Source: an uncultured Lachnospiraceae bacterium | GTDB lineage: Bacteria; Bacillota; Clostridia; Lachnospirales; Lachnospiraceae | Direction of reading: 5' to 3' | NCBI GenBank assembly: GCA_945485625.1 | Contig: CALYSH010000011.1 | Coordinates: 1-14,516, forward strand | Length of the DNA stretch: 14,516 nucleotides | Shown here: piece after piece, positions 1-6,817 of the stretch | How the letters are laid out: every line of letters starts with the position of its first letter | Numbering within the stretch: position 1 is the first letter of the stretch | Program-made: the position numbers and the translations under genes | Notes under the pieces: model-generated | Told to the model about the DNA's origin: nothing | Seen by the model: only the letters and a program-made list of their open reading frames with translations | The model's database searches: none

Positions 1-384
1 CTTGGCAATATTTCTTAATATACCATTGATAAAGCCCTTTAAATTCTGGAATTTCCGCTTACCGGCAAGCTTGCAGGCCTCATTGCACACTGCACTGTCC
101 GGTATACTGTCCATATATAAAAGCTGGTAAACACTCATACGAAGGAGATTTCGGATAAGGGGTTTCATTTTTGAAACCGGCACCTTGGAAAACGCATTCA
201 GATAATAATCCAGCTCGATTCTTCTCTCTATGGTTCCCTCGCAGACTCTCTTGATAAATGCCTTATCCCGATTCTCCAGATAATTGTACTTATCCAATAC
301 CGAGCGAATCATTACATGGGAAAAACCATTCTCCTTCTCCAGTGCAAGCAGGGTATCCAAAACAATTTCACGGGTATTCTCCAT
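1..384 (-). CDS. rsmB: 16S rRNA m5C967 methyltransferase RsmB, N-terminal part
   Basis: Reading the minus strand from the ATG at 384 gives 128 open codons that run off the left edge of the window, so only the N-terminal RNA-binding (NusB-like) domain is present. The protein begins MENTREIVLDTLLALE and contains the family-typical stretches NRDKAFIKRVCEGTIER, ending near LKGFINGILRNIAK. In known RsmB proteins this helical domain precedes a Rossmann-type SAM-dependent methyltransferase domain that makes 5-methylcytosine in 16S rRNA; that catalytic part is outside the window. The start lies 27 bp after the stop of the zinc metallopeptidase, so it is probably the next gene of the same operon. A GGGA five bases before the ATG is a modest ribosome binding site; in-frame GTG and TTG codons a few codons upstream are possible alternative starts. 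The order def-fmt-protease-rsmB is common in Clostridia. Confidence 0.9.
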   Translation of the reverse strand, partial: MENTREIVLDTLLALEKENGFSHVMIRSVLDKYNYLENRDKAFIKRVCEGTIERRIELDYYLNAFSKVPVSKMKPLIRNLLRMSVYQLLYMDSIPDSAVCNEACKLAGKRKFQNLKGFINGILRNIAK

Positions 385-411
385 AGTAATCCCATGCCTT
401 TCCAACACAAA

Positions 412-1125
412 TTAGTCGTCTCTCCTTCTCCCGCCAAACAAAAGAACCAGACGAAGCAGGGAAAGAATTGCCGAGGCTGCTGCCGCCACATAGGTGAAGG
501 CTGCCGCGCTTAATACCTTTTTACAGCCGCCTGTTTCCTCCGCAGACAATAAATTGAACTGCTCAATCTTGGAGACTGCTCTGGCGGATGCATTAAACTC
601 CACCGGCAGGGTAACCAGCTGAAACAGCACCGCCAAAGAAAATGCCCAGATACCAATCTGAATCAGAACATTGTTCCAGCTTAATAAAACACCGAGCAGA
701 ATCAAAGGCAGTCCCAATTTGCTTCCGATGTTTGCTACCGGCACCAGTGCACTTCTGAAATTCAGAAAGGCATACCCGGTTGCATGCTGAATGGCATGCC
801 CGCACTCATGAGCCGCCACACCCACTGCCGTGACGGAGCATCCGTTAAAATTCTGGGCCGATAAACGCACCGTATTGCTGGACGGGTCATAATGATCTCC
901 CTGATTGGAATTTAAGCACTCAATCTGCACATTATAAAGTCCCTCGTTATTCAAAATCTGTCTGGCGGCTTCCGCACCGGTCATTCCTCTCATGTTGCGC
1001 ACCTTACTGTACTTATTCATGGTAGAATTCACCACCGCGCTGGCAATGGTACAAATCAACGCGCCCAGAATCACCAGAAGATATGTGACATCAAATCCAT
1101 AAAAACCATATCCATAATAAGGCAT
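412..1125 (-). CDS. Zinc-dependent membrane metallopeptidase, YugP-like (Zn_peptidase_2)
   Basis: This 237-residue protein is a predicted integral-membrane zinc protease of the YugP family. A hydrophobic segment at about residues 13-33 comes first, followed by a soluble stretch. The zinc-binding HExxH motif is at residues 106-110 (HECGH) within VAAHECGHAIQHA. Further membrane segments lie at about 138-150, 153-172 and 207-230. The family motif PVEFNAS at 174-180 probably supplies the third zinc ligand, Glu176. The C-terminus is short and basic then acidic (GGRRRDD), and the N-terminus is rich in Tyr and Gly. The substrate is not known for the family. The ATG at 1125 is preceded by AGGAGG at 1134-1139, and the stop of fmt lies just one base upstream of the ATG, so the two genes are probably translationally coupled. 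The gene is intact and of usual length for this family. Confidence 0.9.
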   Translation of the reverse strand: MPYYGYGFYGFDVTYLLVILGALICTIASAVVNSTMNKYSKVRNMRGMTGAEAARQILNNEGLYNVQIECLNSNQGDHYDPSSNTVRLSAQNFNGCSVTAVGVAAHECGHAIQHATGYAFLNFRSALVPVANIGSKLGLPLILLGVLLSWNNVLIQIGIWAFSLAVLFQLVTLPVEFNASARAVSKIEQFNLLSAEETGGCKKVLSAAAFTYVAAAASAILSLLRLVLLFGGRRRDD

Positions 1126-1126
1126 C

Positions 1127-2074
1127 TTATTTTCCTCCTGTCATTTCAAGATATTCTCCCACGCACATTTTTACACCCAACAGAAAATCTCGTGCGCTCA
1201 TTCGCTTCTTTCCCTCCAGCTGAAGCTCGGTAATCCGAAGGCTTCCCTCTCCACACTGAACGGAAACGGAATCCTTGGTCACTTCAATAATCTCCCCGGG
1301 CTTTCGTCCCCCGGGGTGCTCCTCCATGGGATAAGCCCTCCAAAGCTTTAACTGCTTTCCTTTGTAGCCGGTAAAAGCACTGGGCCAAGGTGTCAGCCCA
1401 CGAATCAGCCGATCCAGTTCAACCGCGGATTTGGAAAAATCAATCCGCCCCATCTCCTTCTTAATCAAGGGGGCATAATTGCTCTCCTCATCCTTCTGCT
1501 TCTCCGGATGTAATTTCCCCTGCTCCAACAATGCAAGGGCTTCTGTAATGGCTTTGCCGCCTGCAGCCATCATCTTATCATGAAGGGTTTCATAATTGTC
1601 CTCATTGGTGATTTCCACTTCCTTCTTATACAGCATGTCTCCGGTATCCACGCCGGCATCCATCTGCATGATGGTAATCCCGGTCACCGTTTCTCCCTGA
1701 ATAATGGCATGCTGCATAGGGGATGCCCCACGGTACTTCGGAAGCAAAGACCCGTGCACACACAGGCAGCCATACCTGGGCATATCCAGTATTTCCCGGG
1801 ACAGAATCTGTCCAAAGGCAGCCACAACATACACATCCGCCGGGTAATCCCGAAGCATGGCCACTGCCTCCGGGGTCTTGATTTTCACCGGCTGAAGTAC
1901 CGGAATATTGTATTCCAGAGCAGCCTCCTTCACAGGTGTGGGGATCAGCTTATCGCTTCGTCCCTTTGCCTTATCCGGCTGTGTCACCACTGCCACAAGC
2001 TCATGTCCTGCCTCCACCAGGGCACGCAGGGAACCAACCGCAAAGTCCGGTGTACCCATAAATAAGATCTTCAT
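1127..2074 (-). CDS. fmt: Methionyl-tRNA formyltransferase
   Basis: Fmt transfers a formyl group from 10-formyltetrahydrofolate to the amino group of methionyl-tRNA(fMet) before translation initiation. The 315-residue protein has the N-terminal Rossmann catalytic domain (about 1-200, starting MKILFMGTPDFAVGSL) and the C-terminal tRNA-binding domain (about 205-310, including RLIRGLTPWPSAF). The family signature HGSLLPKYRGASP is at 107-119 and the MDAGVDTGDM block at 138-147. Against the E. coli triad Asn106/His108/Asp144, the His (His107) and Asp (Asp143) are present but the Asn position reads Cys105 (GCLCVHGS instead of GCINVHGS); the codon is clearly TGT. The rest of the protein is well kept, so this is more likely a lineage variant than a dead gene. 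Its neighbour def, 41 bp upstream, encodes the enzyme that removes the formyl group. An AGAGGAAAGG lies about 10 bases before the ATG. Confidence 0.95.
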   Translation of the reverse strand: MKILFMGTPDFAVGSLRALVEAGHELVAVVTQPDKAKGRSDKLIPTPVKEAALEYNIPVLQPVKIKTPEAVAMLRDYPADVYVVAAFGQILSREILDMPRYGCLCVHGSLLPKYRGASPMQHAIIQGETVTGITIMQMDAGVDTGDMLYKKEVEITNEDNYETLHDKMMAAGGKAITEALALLEQGKLHPEKQKDEESNYAPLIKKEMGRIDFSKSAVELDRLIRGLTPWPSAFTGYKGKQLKLWRAYPMEEHPGGRKPGEIIEVTKDSVSVQCGEGSLRITELQLEGKKRMSARDFLLGVKMCVGEYLEMTGGK

Positions 2075-2115
2075 GTCATCACAACCTTTCCTCTTTGTTC
2101 GCGCACGCAGGAAGC

Positions 2116-2604
2116 TTAATCCTCATCCGGTGCCGGTGGTGCAGTGTTATACAGTTCGCCCTCCACCTTCTCCACATACATATGTCCATCCAGATGATCC
2201 AGTTCATGACAAAGTGCTCTTGCAAGCAGCTCCTGTCCCTCTACCTCTATAGGCTTCATATTCACATCCAGTGCAACCACCTTTACATAATTGGGCCTGG
2301 TCACCTGTCCGCTCTTTCCGGGTAAACTTAAGCACCCCTCCTGACCGGTCTGTTCTCCGCTGGACTCCACAATTCTGGGGTTGATCAGAATATAGGGTTC
2401 CGTCCCCTCCTCGCTGACATCAATCACTACAACCCGTTTCAGAATACCAACCTGGGGTGCGGCCAGTCCCACACCGTTTGCATCATACATGGTTTCCAGC
2501 ATATCCTCAATCAATTCCCGGATTCTGGGAGTCATTTCTTTTACTTCCTTACAGGTCTTGGTTAAAACCTCATCACCGTACTCTCGAATGTTTCGAATCG
2601 CCAT
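2116..2604 (-). CDS. def: Peptide deformylase
   Basis: Def is a metal-dependent hydrolase that removes the formyl group from the N-terminal methionine of new proteins as they leave the ribosome. The 162-residue protein shows all three family motifs: GVGLAAPQVG at 44-53, EGCLSLPG at 89-96 (metal ligand Cys91) and HELDHLDG at 133-140 (metal ligands His133 and His137, catalytic Glu134). It ends in a short acidic, proline-containing tail (NTAPPAPDED), which is slightly longer than the minimal enzyme and has no recognised function. The ATG at 2604 is preceded by AGGA with suitable spacing. The gene is separated from priA by 97 bp that contain two hairpins and a promoter-like sequence, and from fmt by 41 bp, so it may be expressed both from the murE promoter and from its own. 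Confidence 0.96.
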   Translation of the reverse strand: MAIRNIREYGDEVLTKTCKEVKEMTPRIRELIEDMLETMYDANGVGLAAPQVGILKRVVVIDVSEEGTEPYILINPRIVESSGEQTGQEGCLSLPGKSGQVTRPNYVKVVALDVNMKPIEVEGQELLARALCHELDHLDGHMYVEKVEGELYNTAPPAPDED

Positions 2605-2631
2605 ACTCTTATCCTGCCTTACTTTTTTATA

Positions 2632-2660
2632 ATGATATCAGGGTCTATGGACCCTGACAA
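2632..2660 (-). promoter_or_regulatory. Candidate def promoter with palindromic spacer
   Basis: On the minus strand TTGTCA (2655-2660) and TATCAT (2632-2637), each five of six to the sigma-A consensus, are 17 bp apart. The spacer and the end of the -35 box form the palindrome TCAGGGTC-CATA-GACCCTGA (2638-2657). The predicted transcript would start near 2625, about 20 nt before the def ATG. The palindrome could be an operator or simply an RNA hairpin after priA; it is not followed by a T-run, so it is not a typical terminator. Confidence 0.45.
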
Positions 2661-2670
2661 TGATACCGAC

Positions 2671-2702
2671 GGATTGTGACCTGCTTCGTACTCCCACAAT
2701 CC
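2671..2702 (-). other. Hairpin at the end of priA
   Basis: GGATTGTG (2671-2678) and CACAATCC (2695-2702) are perfect inverted repeats of 8 bp with a 16-nt loop. The stem starts at the last base of the priA stop codon. No T-run follows on either strand, so an intrinsic terminator is unlikely; mRNA processing or stabilisation is possible. This is a weak observation. Confidence 0.35.
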
Positions 2703-4957
2703 TACAAAAGATTCATGGGATCAAAATCAAACTGAAGCATCAGATTTTTATCCGTTTCCTGCTTCCATCTCTCTTCCAGCACATCCTTCACATCAATCAG
2801 ACGCTCATACTCCCCTGCCTTGACATAAAATACATGCCGGAAAATATCATTCACCTTTCCAACCGATGCCTTTGCCGGGCCTAATACCGTAATCCTCTGT
2901 GCAGAAGCCATGTCACCCTGCTCCAAGGATTTTACCACATCTGCCAGTCTCTTTGCAAGGGACAGTCCTGCCTCCTCTTCCCTGGAGAACACCTGCACCG
3001 CCAGCATATGCGCGCAGGGAGGATATCCTCCCAGATCCCGATACAGAATTTCCTCCTCATAAAAGCTTTCATAATCCTGCGCTGCCGCACACTGAATGGC
3101 ATAATGCTCCGGCTGATAGGTCTGAATGACCGCCTCTCCCGGGAGAATCCCTCTGCCTGCCCGGCCCACTGCCTGTGTGAGCAGCTGGAAGGTTCTCTCT
3201 CCGGCCCGGTAATCCGATGCCGCACTTAAGGACAGATCCGCCGCAATCACTCCAACCAGGGTAACCTTGGGGAAATCGTGTCCCTTCACAATCATCTGGG
3301 TACCGATTAACACATCCGCCTCCTCATTTGCAAAGGCGGTGAGAATCTTTTCATAGCTGTCCTTTGTTCTGGTAGTATCCCCATCCATGCGAAGTGTACG
3401 CACTCCCGGGAACATTTCCTTTAATTTTTCTTCAATCTGCTGGGTGCCGGCCTTAAAGCCCAGAATATATTTGGAGCCACACTCCGGACATTTTGTGGGT
3501 TTCGGTTCAAAGTAGCCGCAATAATGGCACCAAAGCCTTCCATCGGTGTGCTCCGATAAGGACACATCGCAATGGGGGCATTTCATCACATGTCCGCAGC
3601 TTCTGCAGGACAAAAAGGATGCATAGCCTCTCCGGTTCAAAAAAAGCATGCTCTGCTGTCCTTTGTTCAACCGGTCAGCCAGAAGCTCCTGAAGCTTTCT
3701 GCTGAAAATAGACCGATTCCCCGCTGAAAGCTCCTCTCTCAAATCCACTACGTGAACCGTAGGAAGGCTTCCCCCGGTCAGACGTCTGTCCAGGCGAAAC
3801 AGCTTATAATCCCCCTGTTTTGCCCGAAAATAGGCCTCCAGAGACGGGGTGGCAGAGCCAAGCACCACACTGGCTCCGTGAATCCTTGCAACCTCCAGCG
3901 CAGTCTCTCTGGCATGATACTTTGGCGTCCCCTCGCTTTTATAGCTGCTTTCATGCTCCTCATCCATGACAATGATACCAATGTTTGGAAAAGGAGTAAA
4001 AAGGGCGGAACGAGGTCCGATAATCACGTCAATTTCACCTCGCCTGGCCCGTTCACACTGATCATATTTTTCCCCGGGGCTTAAGGTGGAATTCATCACA
4101 CTGACCCGGTCCCCAAATCGTCTGTAAAATCGAAGCAGGGTCTGGTAGGTCAGGGCAATCTCCGGGATCAGCACAATGGCCTGTTTCCCCCGGTTTACCA
4201 CCTCTTCGATCAGTCTCATATATACTTCTGTTTTACCGCTTCCGGTAATCCCGTGAATCAGATAGCAGGCCCGAATGCCCCCATCGTAATCCCGAAGGAA
4301 ATCCCGGACAATTTTCTCCTGTTCCGGACTGAGGACAGCTCTTTTCTCCTCCCTGTCCGTAAGCTTCACCGGATTGCGGTAATCCGGACTGCTTTCCACC
4401 CGAATGGCGCCGGTCTTTACCAGACTGTTGATGGTGGAGGCGGACACATTCAGCTTGGAGGTCACCAGCTCATAGGGTATCCGTTCCTGGGAAATCATCT
4501 CACGAAGGAGTCTCGCCCTTGCTACCTGGTTCTTTTTCCGCTCTGCTTCACCCAGCAGGGAAATTAATTCTTCACGGGTCATTGCCGCGCAGATGGTTCG
4601 ATGCTCCAGCTGCTTTGCGGTCTGTTTTACAGGCAGAACGGTTTTCAGCGCCTGTATCATGGTGGAACCATAGTTTCGCCGAATCCATTTCGCCAGCTCC
4701 ATCAGCTTATCTTCCACGCTGACGCCCTTTTGTACCAGCCCCTGAATGTCCTTCATCCGTGTCGGGTCGAAGCTGCAGGTCTCACTGATTCCCACGCAGT
4801 ATCCTTCCGTCAGCTTGTTTCCGTTGCCAAAGGGAACAAGCACACGCATACCAATCTCCAGCACATCCCGGAATTTTTCGGGAATCCGGTACTGAAAGGG
4901 TCTATCCAGTTTTTCATGTGTGATATCCACTATGATATCCGCATACCGTTCCTTCAC
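2702..4957 (-). CDS. priA: Primosomal protein N' (replication restart helicase PriA)
   Basis: PriA recognises stalled or collapsed replication forks and reloads the replicative helicase, using a 3'-to-5' superfamily 2 DNA helicase. The 751-residue protein has the N-terminal fork-binding (3'BD) domain and winged-helix region in about 1-200, Walker A GITGSGKT at 236-243, the DEEH box at 332-335, GSATPSLE at 367-374, and an inserted zinc domain with eight cysteines at 451, 454, 460, 463, 477, 480, 490 and 493. The later helicase motifs include QAVGRAGR. All expected parts are present and the length is normal. The start codon is GTG at 4957, 10 bp after the murE stop; the SD-like AGAGG overlaps that stop and sits 6 nt from the GTG. 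Both facts support cotranscription with murE and translational coupling. Confidence 0.96.
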   Translation of the reverse strand: MKERYADIIVDITHEKLDRPFQYRIPEKFRDVLEIGMRVLVPFGNGNKLTEGYCVGISETCSFDPTRMKDIQGLVQKGVSVEDKLMELAKWIRRNYGSTMIQALKTVLPVKQTAKQLEHRTICAAMTREELISLLGEAERKKNQVARARLLREMISQERIPYELVTSKLNVSASTINSLVKTGAIRVESSPDYRNPVKLTDREEKRAVLSPEQEKIVRDFLRDYDGGIRACYLIHGITGSGKTEVYMRLIEEVVNRGKQAIVLIPEIALTYQTLLRFYRRFGDRVSVMNSTLSPGEKYDQCERARRGEIDVIIGPRSALFTPFPNIGIIVMDEEHESSYKSEGTPKYHARETALEVARIHGASVVLGSATPSLEAYFRAKQGDYKLFRLDRRLTGGSLPTVHVVDLREELSAGNRSIFSRKLQELLADRLNKGQQSMLFLNRRGYASFLSCRSCGHVMKCPHCDVSLSEHTDGRLWCHYCGYFEPKPTKCPECGSKYILGFKAGTQQIEEKLKEMFPGVRTLRMDGDTTRTKDSYEKILTAFANEEADVLIGTQMIVKGHDFPKVTLVGVIAADLSLSAASDYRAGERTFQLLTQAVGRAGRGILPGEAVIQTYQPEHYAIQCAAAQDYESFYEEEILYRDLGGYPPCAHMLAVQVFSREEEAGLSLAKRLADVVKSLEQGDMASAQRITVLGPAKASVGKVNDIFRHVFYVKAGEYERLIDVKDVLEERWKQETDKNLMLQFDFDPMNLL

Positions 4958-4967
4958 TGCACACCTC

Positions 4968-6446
4968 TTATGAATGAGGGGTGATCCCCTTTTCCTTCAG
5001 AATCTCTGCAATCAGAGTCCGTTCGTCCATAGGGTACTTCACACCCTTTATCTCCTGATAATCCTCATGTCCCTTTCCGGCAAGCACAATGATATCACCG
5101 GGCAGGCCATTCTCAATTGCGTAGGCAATCGCTTCCTTCCGGTCGCATATTTCAATATATTTTCCTCCGGTTCTCTCTATCCCGGTGCGGATGTCCGCCA
5201 TAATATCCAGGGGTTCCTCAAACCTGGGATTGTCGGATGTAATAATCGTCAGATCCGCCAGATTACCGCTCACCTCTCCCATGGAGAAGCGTCTTTCTCT
5301 GGAACGGTTACCGCCACAGCCGAACAGGCAAATCAGACGATTGGGTTCATATTCCTTCAATGTGGTTAACAGGCTCTTTAAGGCCATTGCATTGTGCGCA
5401 TAATCAATCAGCAGGGTGAACTCGTCAGACACCTTTACCGGCTCAATACGCCCCTTGACGCGGGCATTTCGCAGCGACCTCACAATATCGGTCTCACGAA
5501 CCCGGAAATGTCTGCAGATTGCAATGGCAGTCAGCGCATTATACACACTGAATCTTCCCGGAGTAGGCACCTCAACGTCAAACTCCATCAGCCCCTCTAC
5601 GGCAAAGGCAATGCCTAACTGTCCACCGGTTTTTACCAGTCGGAGTTTATCGGCACGCAGCATATTTTCTGCGCCAAAGCCAAAAGTTTCGATTTCACAG
5701 GTATGCCCCTCCAGCACCTGATTTACATGGGGGTCATCTCCGTTCACAATGCCAACCCGGCACTGTCTGAACAGAAGTCCCTTGCAGTGTAAATATTCCT
5801 CAAAGTCAGCATGCTCGTTGGGTCCGATATGGTCCTCCTCCAAATTGGTGAAGATACCATAATCAAACACAAAGCCCTGGGTTCTGTGAAGCATCAGTGC
5901 CTGGGAAGAAACCTCCATTACCACCGTATCCAGTCCGGCCTCCACCATACGTGCAAAATACTCCTGCAGTACATAGGATTCCGGTGTGGTGTTCTGTGCA
6001 TGAATATGTTCCTTCCCGATGATAATCTCTATGGTACCTACCAGCCCCACCTTTCGGCCTGCATTCTCCAGAATCGATTTCACCAGATAAGTGGTGGTGG
6101 TTTTTCCCTTGGTACCGGTAATACCGATTACCTTCAGTTTTTCTGCAGGATGGCCAAACCATGCCGCAGAAATAAATGCCATGGCATATCTGGTATCTTC
6201 CACACGAATCACCGTAACATCCTTTGATTCTACGGCAACTTCATCTGACACCACAAGCACTGCGGCACCCTTTCGAACCACCTCACAAGCAAACTCATGT
6301 CCATCGAAATTTGCCCCTTTGATGCAGAGGAACAGACACCCCGGTACCACCTTCCTGGAATCATACACTACCTGAGTAATCTCTCTGTCCATTGCCCCCT
6401 GTATGCATTCATATGTAATGTTCTCCAAAACCTCACAAAGCTTCAT
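4968..6446 (-). CDS. murE: UDP-MurNAc-tripeptide synthetase, meso-DAP type (MurE)
   Basis: MurE is the cytoplasmic ATP-dependent ligase that adds the third amino acid of the peptidoglycan stem peptide to UDP-MurNAc-L-Ala-D-Glu. The 492-residue protein has the N-terminal UDP-binding domain, the central ATPase domain with GTKGKTTT (111-118), NTTPES (152-157) and the lysine expected to be carbamylated (Lys222 in HCKGLLF), and the C-terminal ligase domain with GKGHE (457-461). DNPR at 405-408 is the signature of enzymes that add meso-diaminopimelate, as opposed to lysine. Two conserved blocks differ from the textbook sequence: DYAHNAMAL (348-356, usually DYAHTPDAL) and GCGGNRS (376-382, usually GCGGDRD). 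I believe this is a clostridial subtype, not decay. The ATG is preceded by GGAGG at 6 nt and by a promoter at 6482-6510; it is the first gene of the left operon. Confidence 0.93.
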   Translation of the reverse strand: MKLCEVLENITYECIQGAMDREITQVVYDSRKVVPGCLFLCIKGANFDGHEFACEVVRKGAAVLVVSDEVAVESKDVTVIRVEDTRYAMAFISAAWFGHPAEKLKVIGITGTKGKTTTTYLVKSILENAGRKVGLVGTIEIIIGKEHIHAQNTTPESYVLQEYFARMVEAGLDTVVMEVSSQALMLHRTQGFVFDYGIFTNLEEDHIGPNEHADFEEYLHCKGLLFRQCRVGIVNGDDPHVNQVLEGHTCEIETFGFGAENMLRADKLRLVKTGGQLGIAFAVEGLMEFDVEVPTPGRFSVYNALTAIAICRHFRVRETDIVRSLRNARVKGRIEPVKVSDEFTLLIDYAHNAMALKSLLTTLKEYEPNRLICLFGCGGNRSRERRFSMGEVSGNLADLTIITSDNPRFEEPLDIMADIRTGIERTGGKYIEICDRKEAIAYAIENGLPGDIIVLAGKGHEDYQEIKGVKYPMDERTLIAEILKEKGITPHS

Positions 6447-6481
6447 AACATGCCTCCATTTCCAAAACAGACTGCATCTAT

Positions 6482-6510
6482 ACTATACCTTATTTTATGT
6501 TATCCTTCAA
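6482..6510 (-). promoter_or_regulatory. Sigma-A-like promoter of the murE operon
   Basis: On the minus strand TTGAAG (6505-6510) and TATAGT (6482-6487) are exactly 17 bp apart, matching the consensus in four and five of six positions. The spacer is AT-rich. Transcription would start near 6475, giving a leader of about 30 nt that contains the GGAGG ribosome binding site of murE. Confidence 0.6.
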
Positions 6511-6580
6511 GAGAATTCCCCTCAACCTGTCTTCACCAATTCCCCGAAGCCGAGTCTGAAGGAATTCTTGTTGAATGTCT

Positions 6581-6810
6581 CGCTGTAGAAAGCCCGCGCC
6601 CCCGGTTGTTTACACTTGTTTGCGGCCGCAGAACCAAGATGCACTAAGCATTGACAAAGCAGCGAAGGACATTCAGAAAAATACGAAACTCGCTACGCTC
6701 AGACAGTCGTATTTTTCTGAATAAGGCTTCTTTGTCACTGCTAAGGGCATCTAAGGTCCTGCTCTATGACAAACAAGTGTAAACAACCGGGGGCGCGGGC
6801 TTTCACAGCG
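6581..6810. repeat. Long imperfect palindrome (about 230 bp), probable dispersed element
   Basis: The segment folds back on itself from end to end. Outer arms 6581-6622 and 6770-6810 are inverted repeats that are identical except for one extra A in the left arm. Middle arms (about 6638-6664 and 6727-6748) match in roughly 20 of 24 positions around TGACAAAG. Inner arms ATTCAGAAAAATACGA (6671-6686) and its exact complement (6707-6722) are perfect, with a 20-nt loop at 6687-6706. No convincing coding sequence lies inside and there is no transposase. It starts 7 bp after the recJ stop and ends about 70 bp before the murE promoter. It could be a MITE-like or bacterial palindromic repeat, a structured RNA, or a bidirectional transcription barrier. 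The remaining intergenic bases, 6511-6580, show only weak inverted repeats built on GGAATTC. Confidence 0.8.
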
Positions 6811-6817
6811 GGAAGAA

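Noticed and set aside
1580..2065. Plus-strand open frame (161 codons) opposite fmt
   Set aside because: Antisense to fmt, low-complexity His-rich translation and no ribosome binding site.
6581..6810. CRISPR array or insertion sequence in the recJ-murE gap
   Set aside because: There are no regularly spaced direct repeats and no transposase reading frame; the structure is a single nested palindrome.
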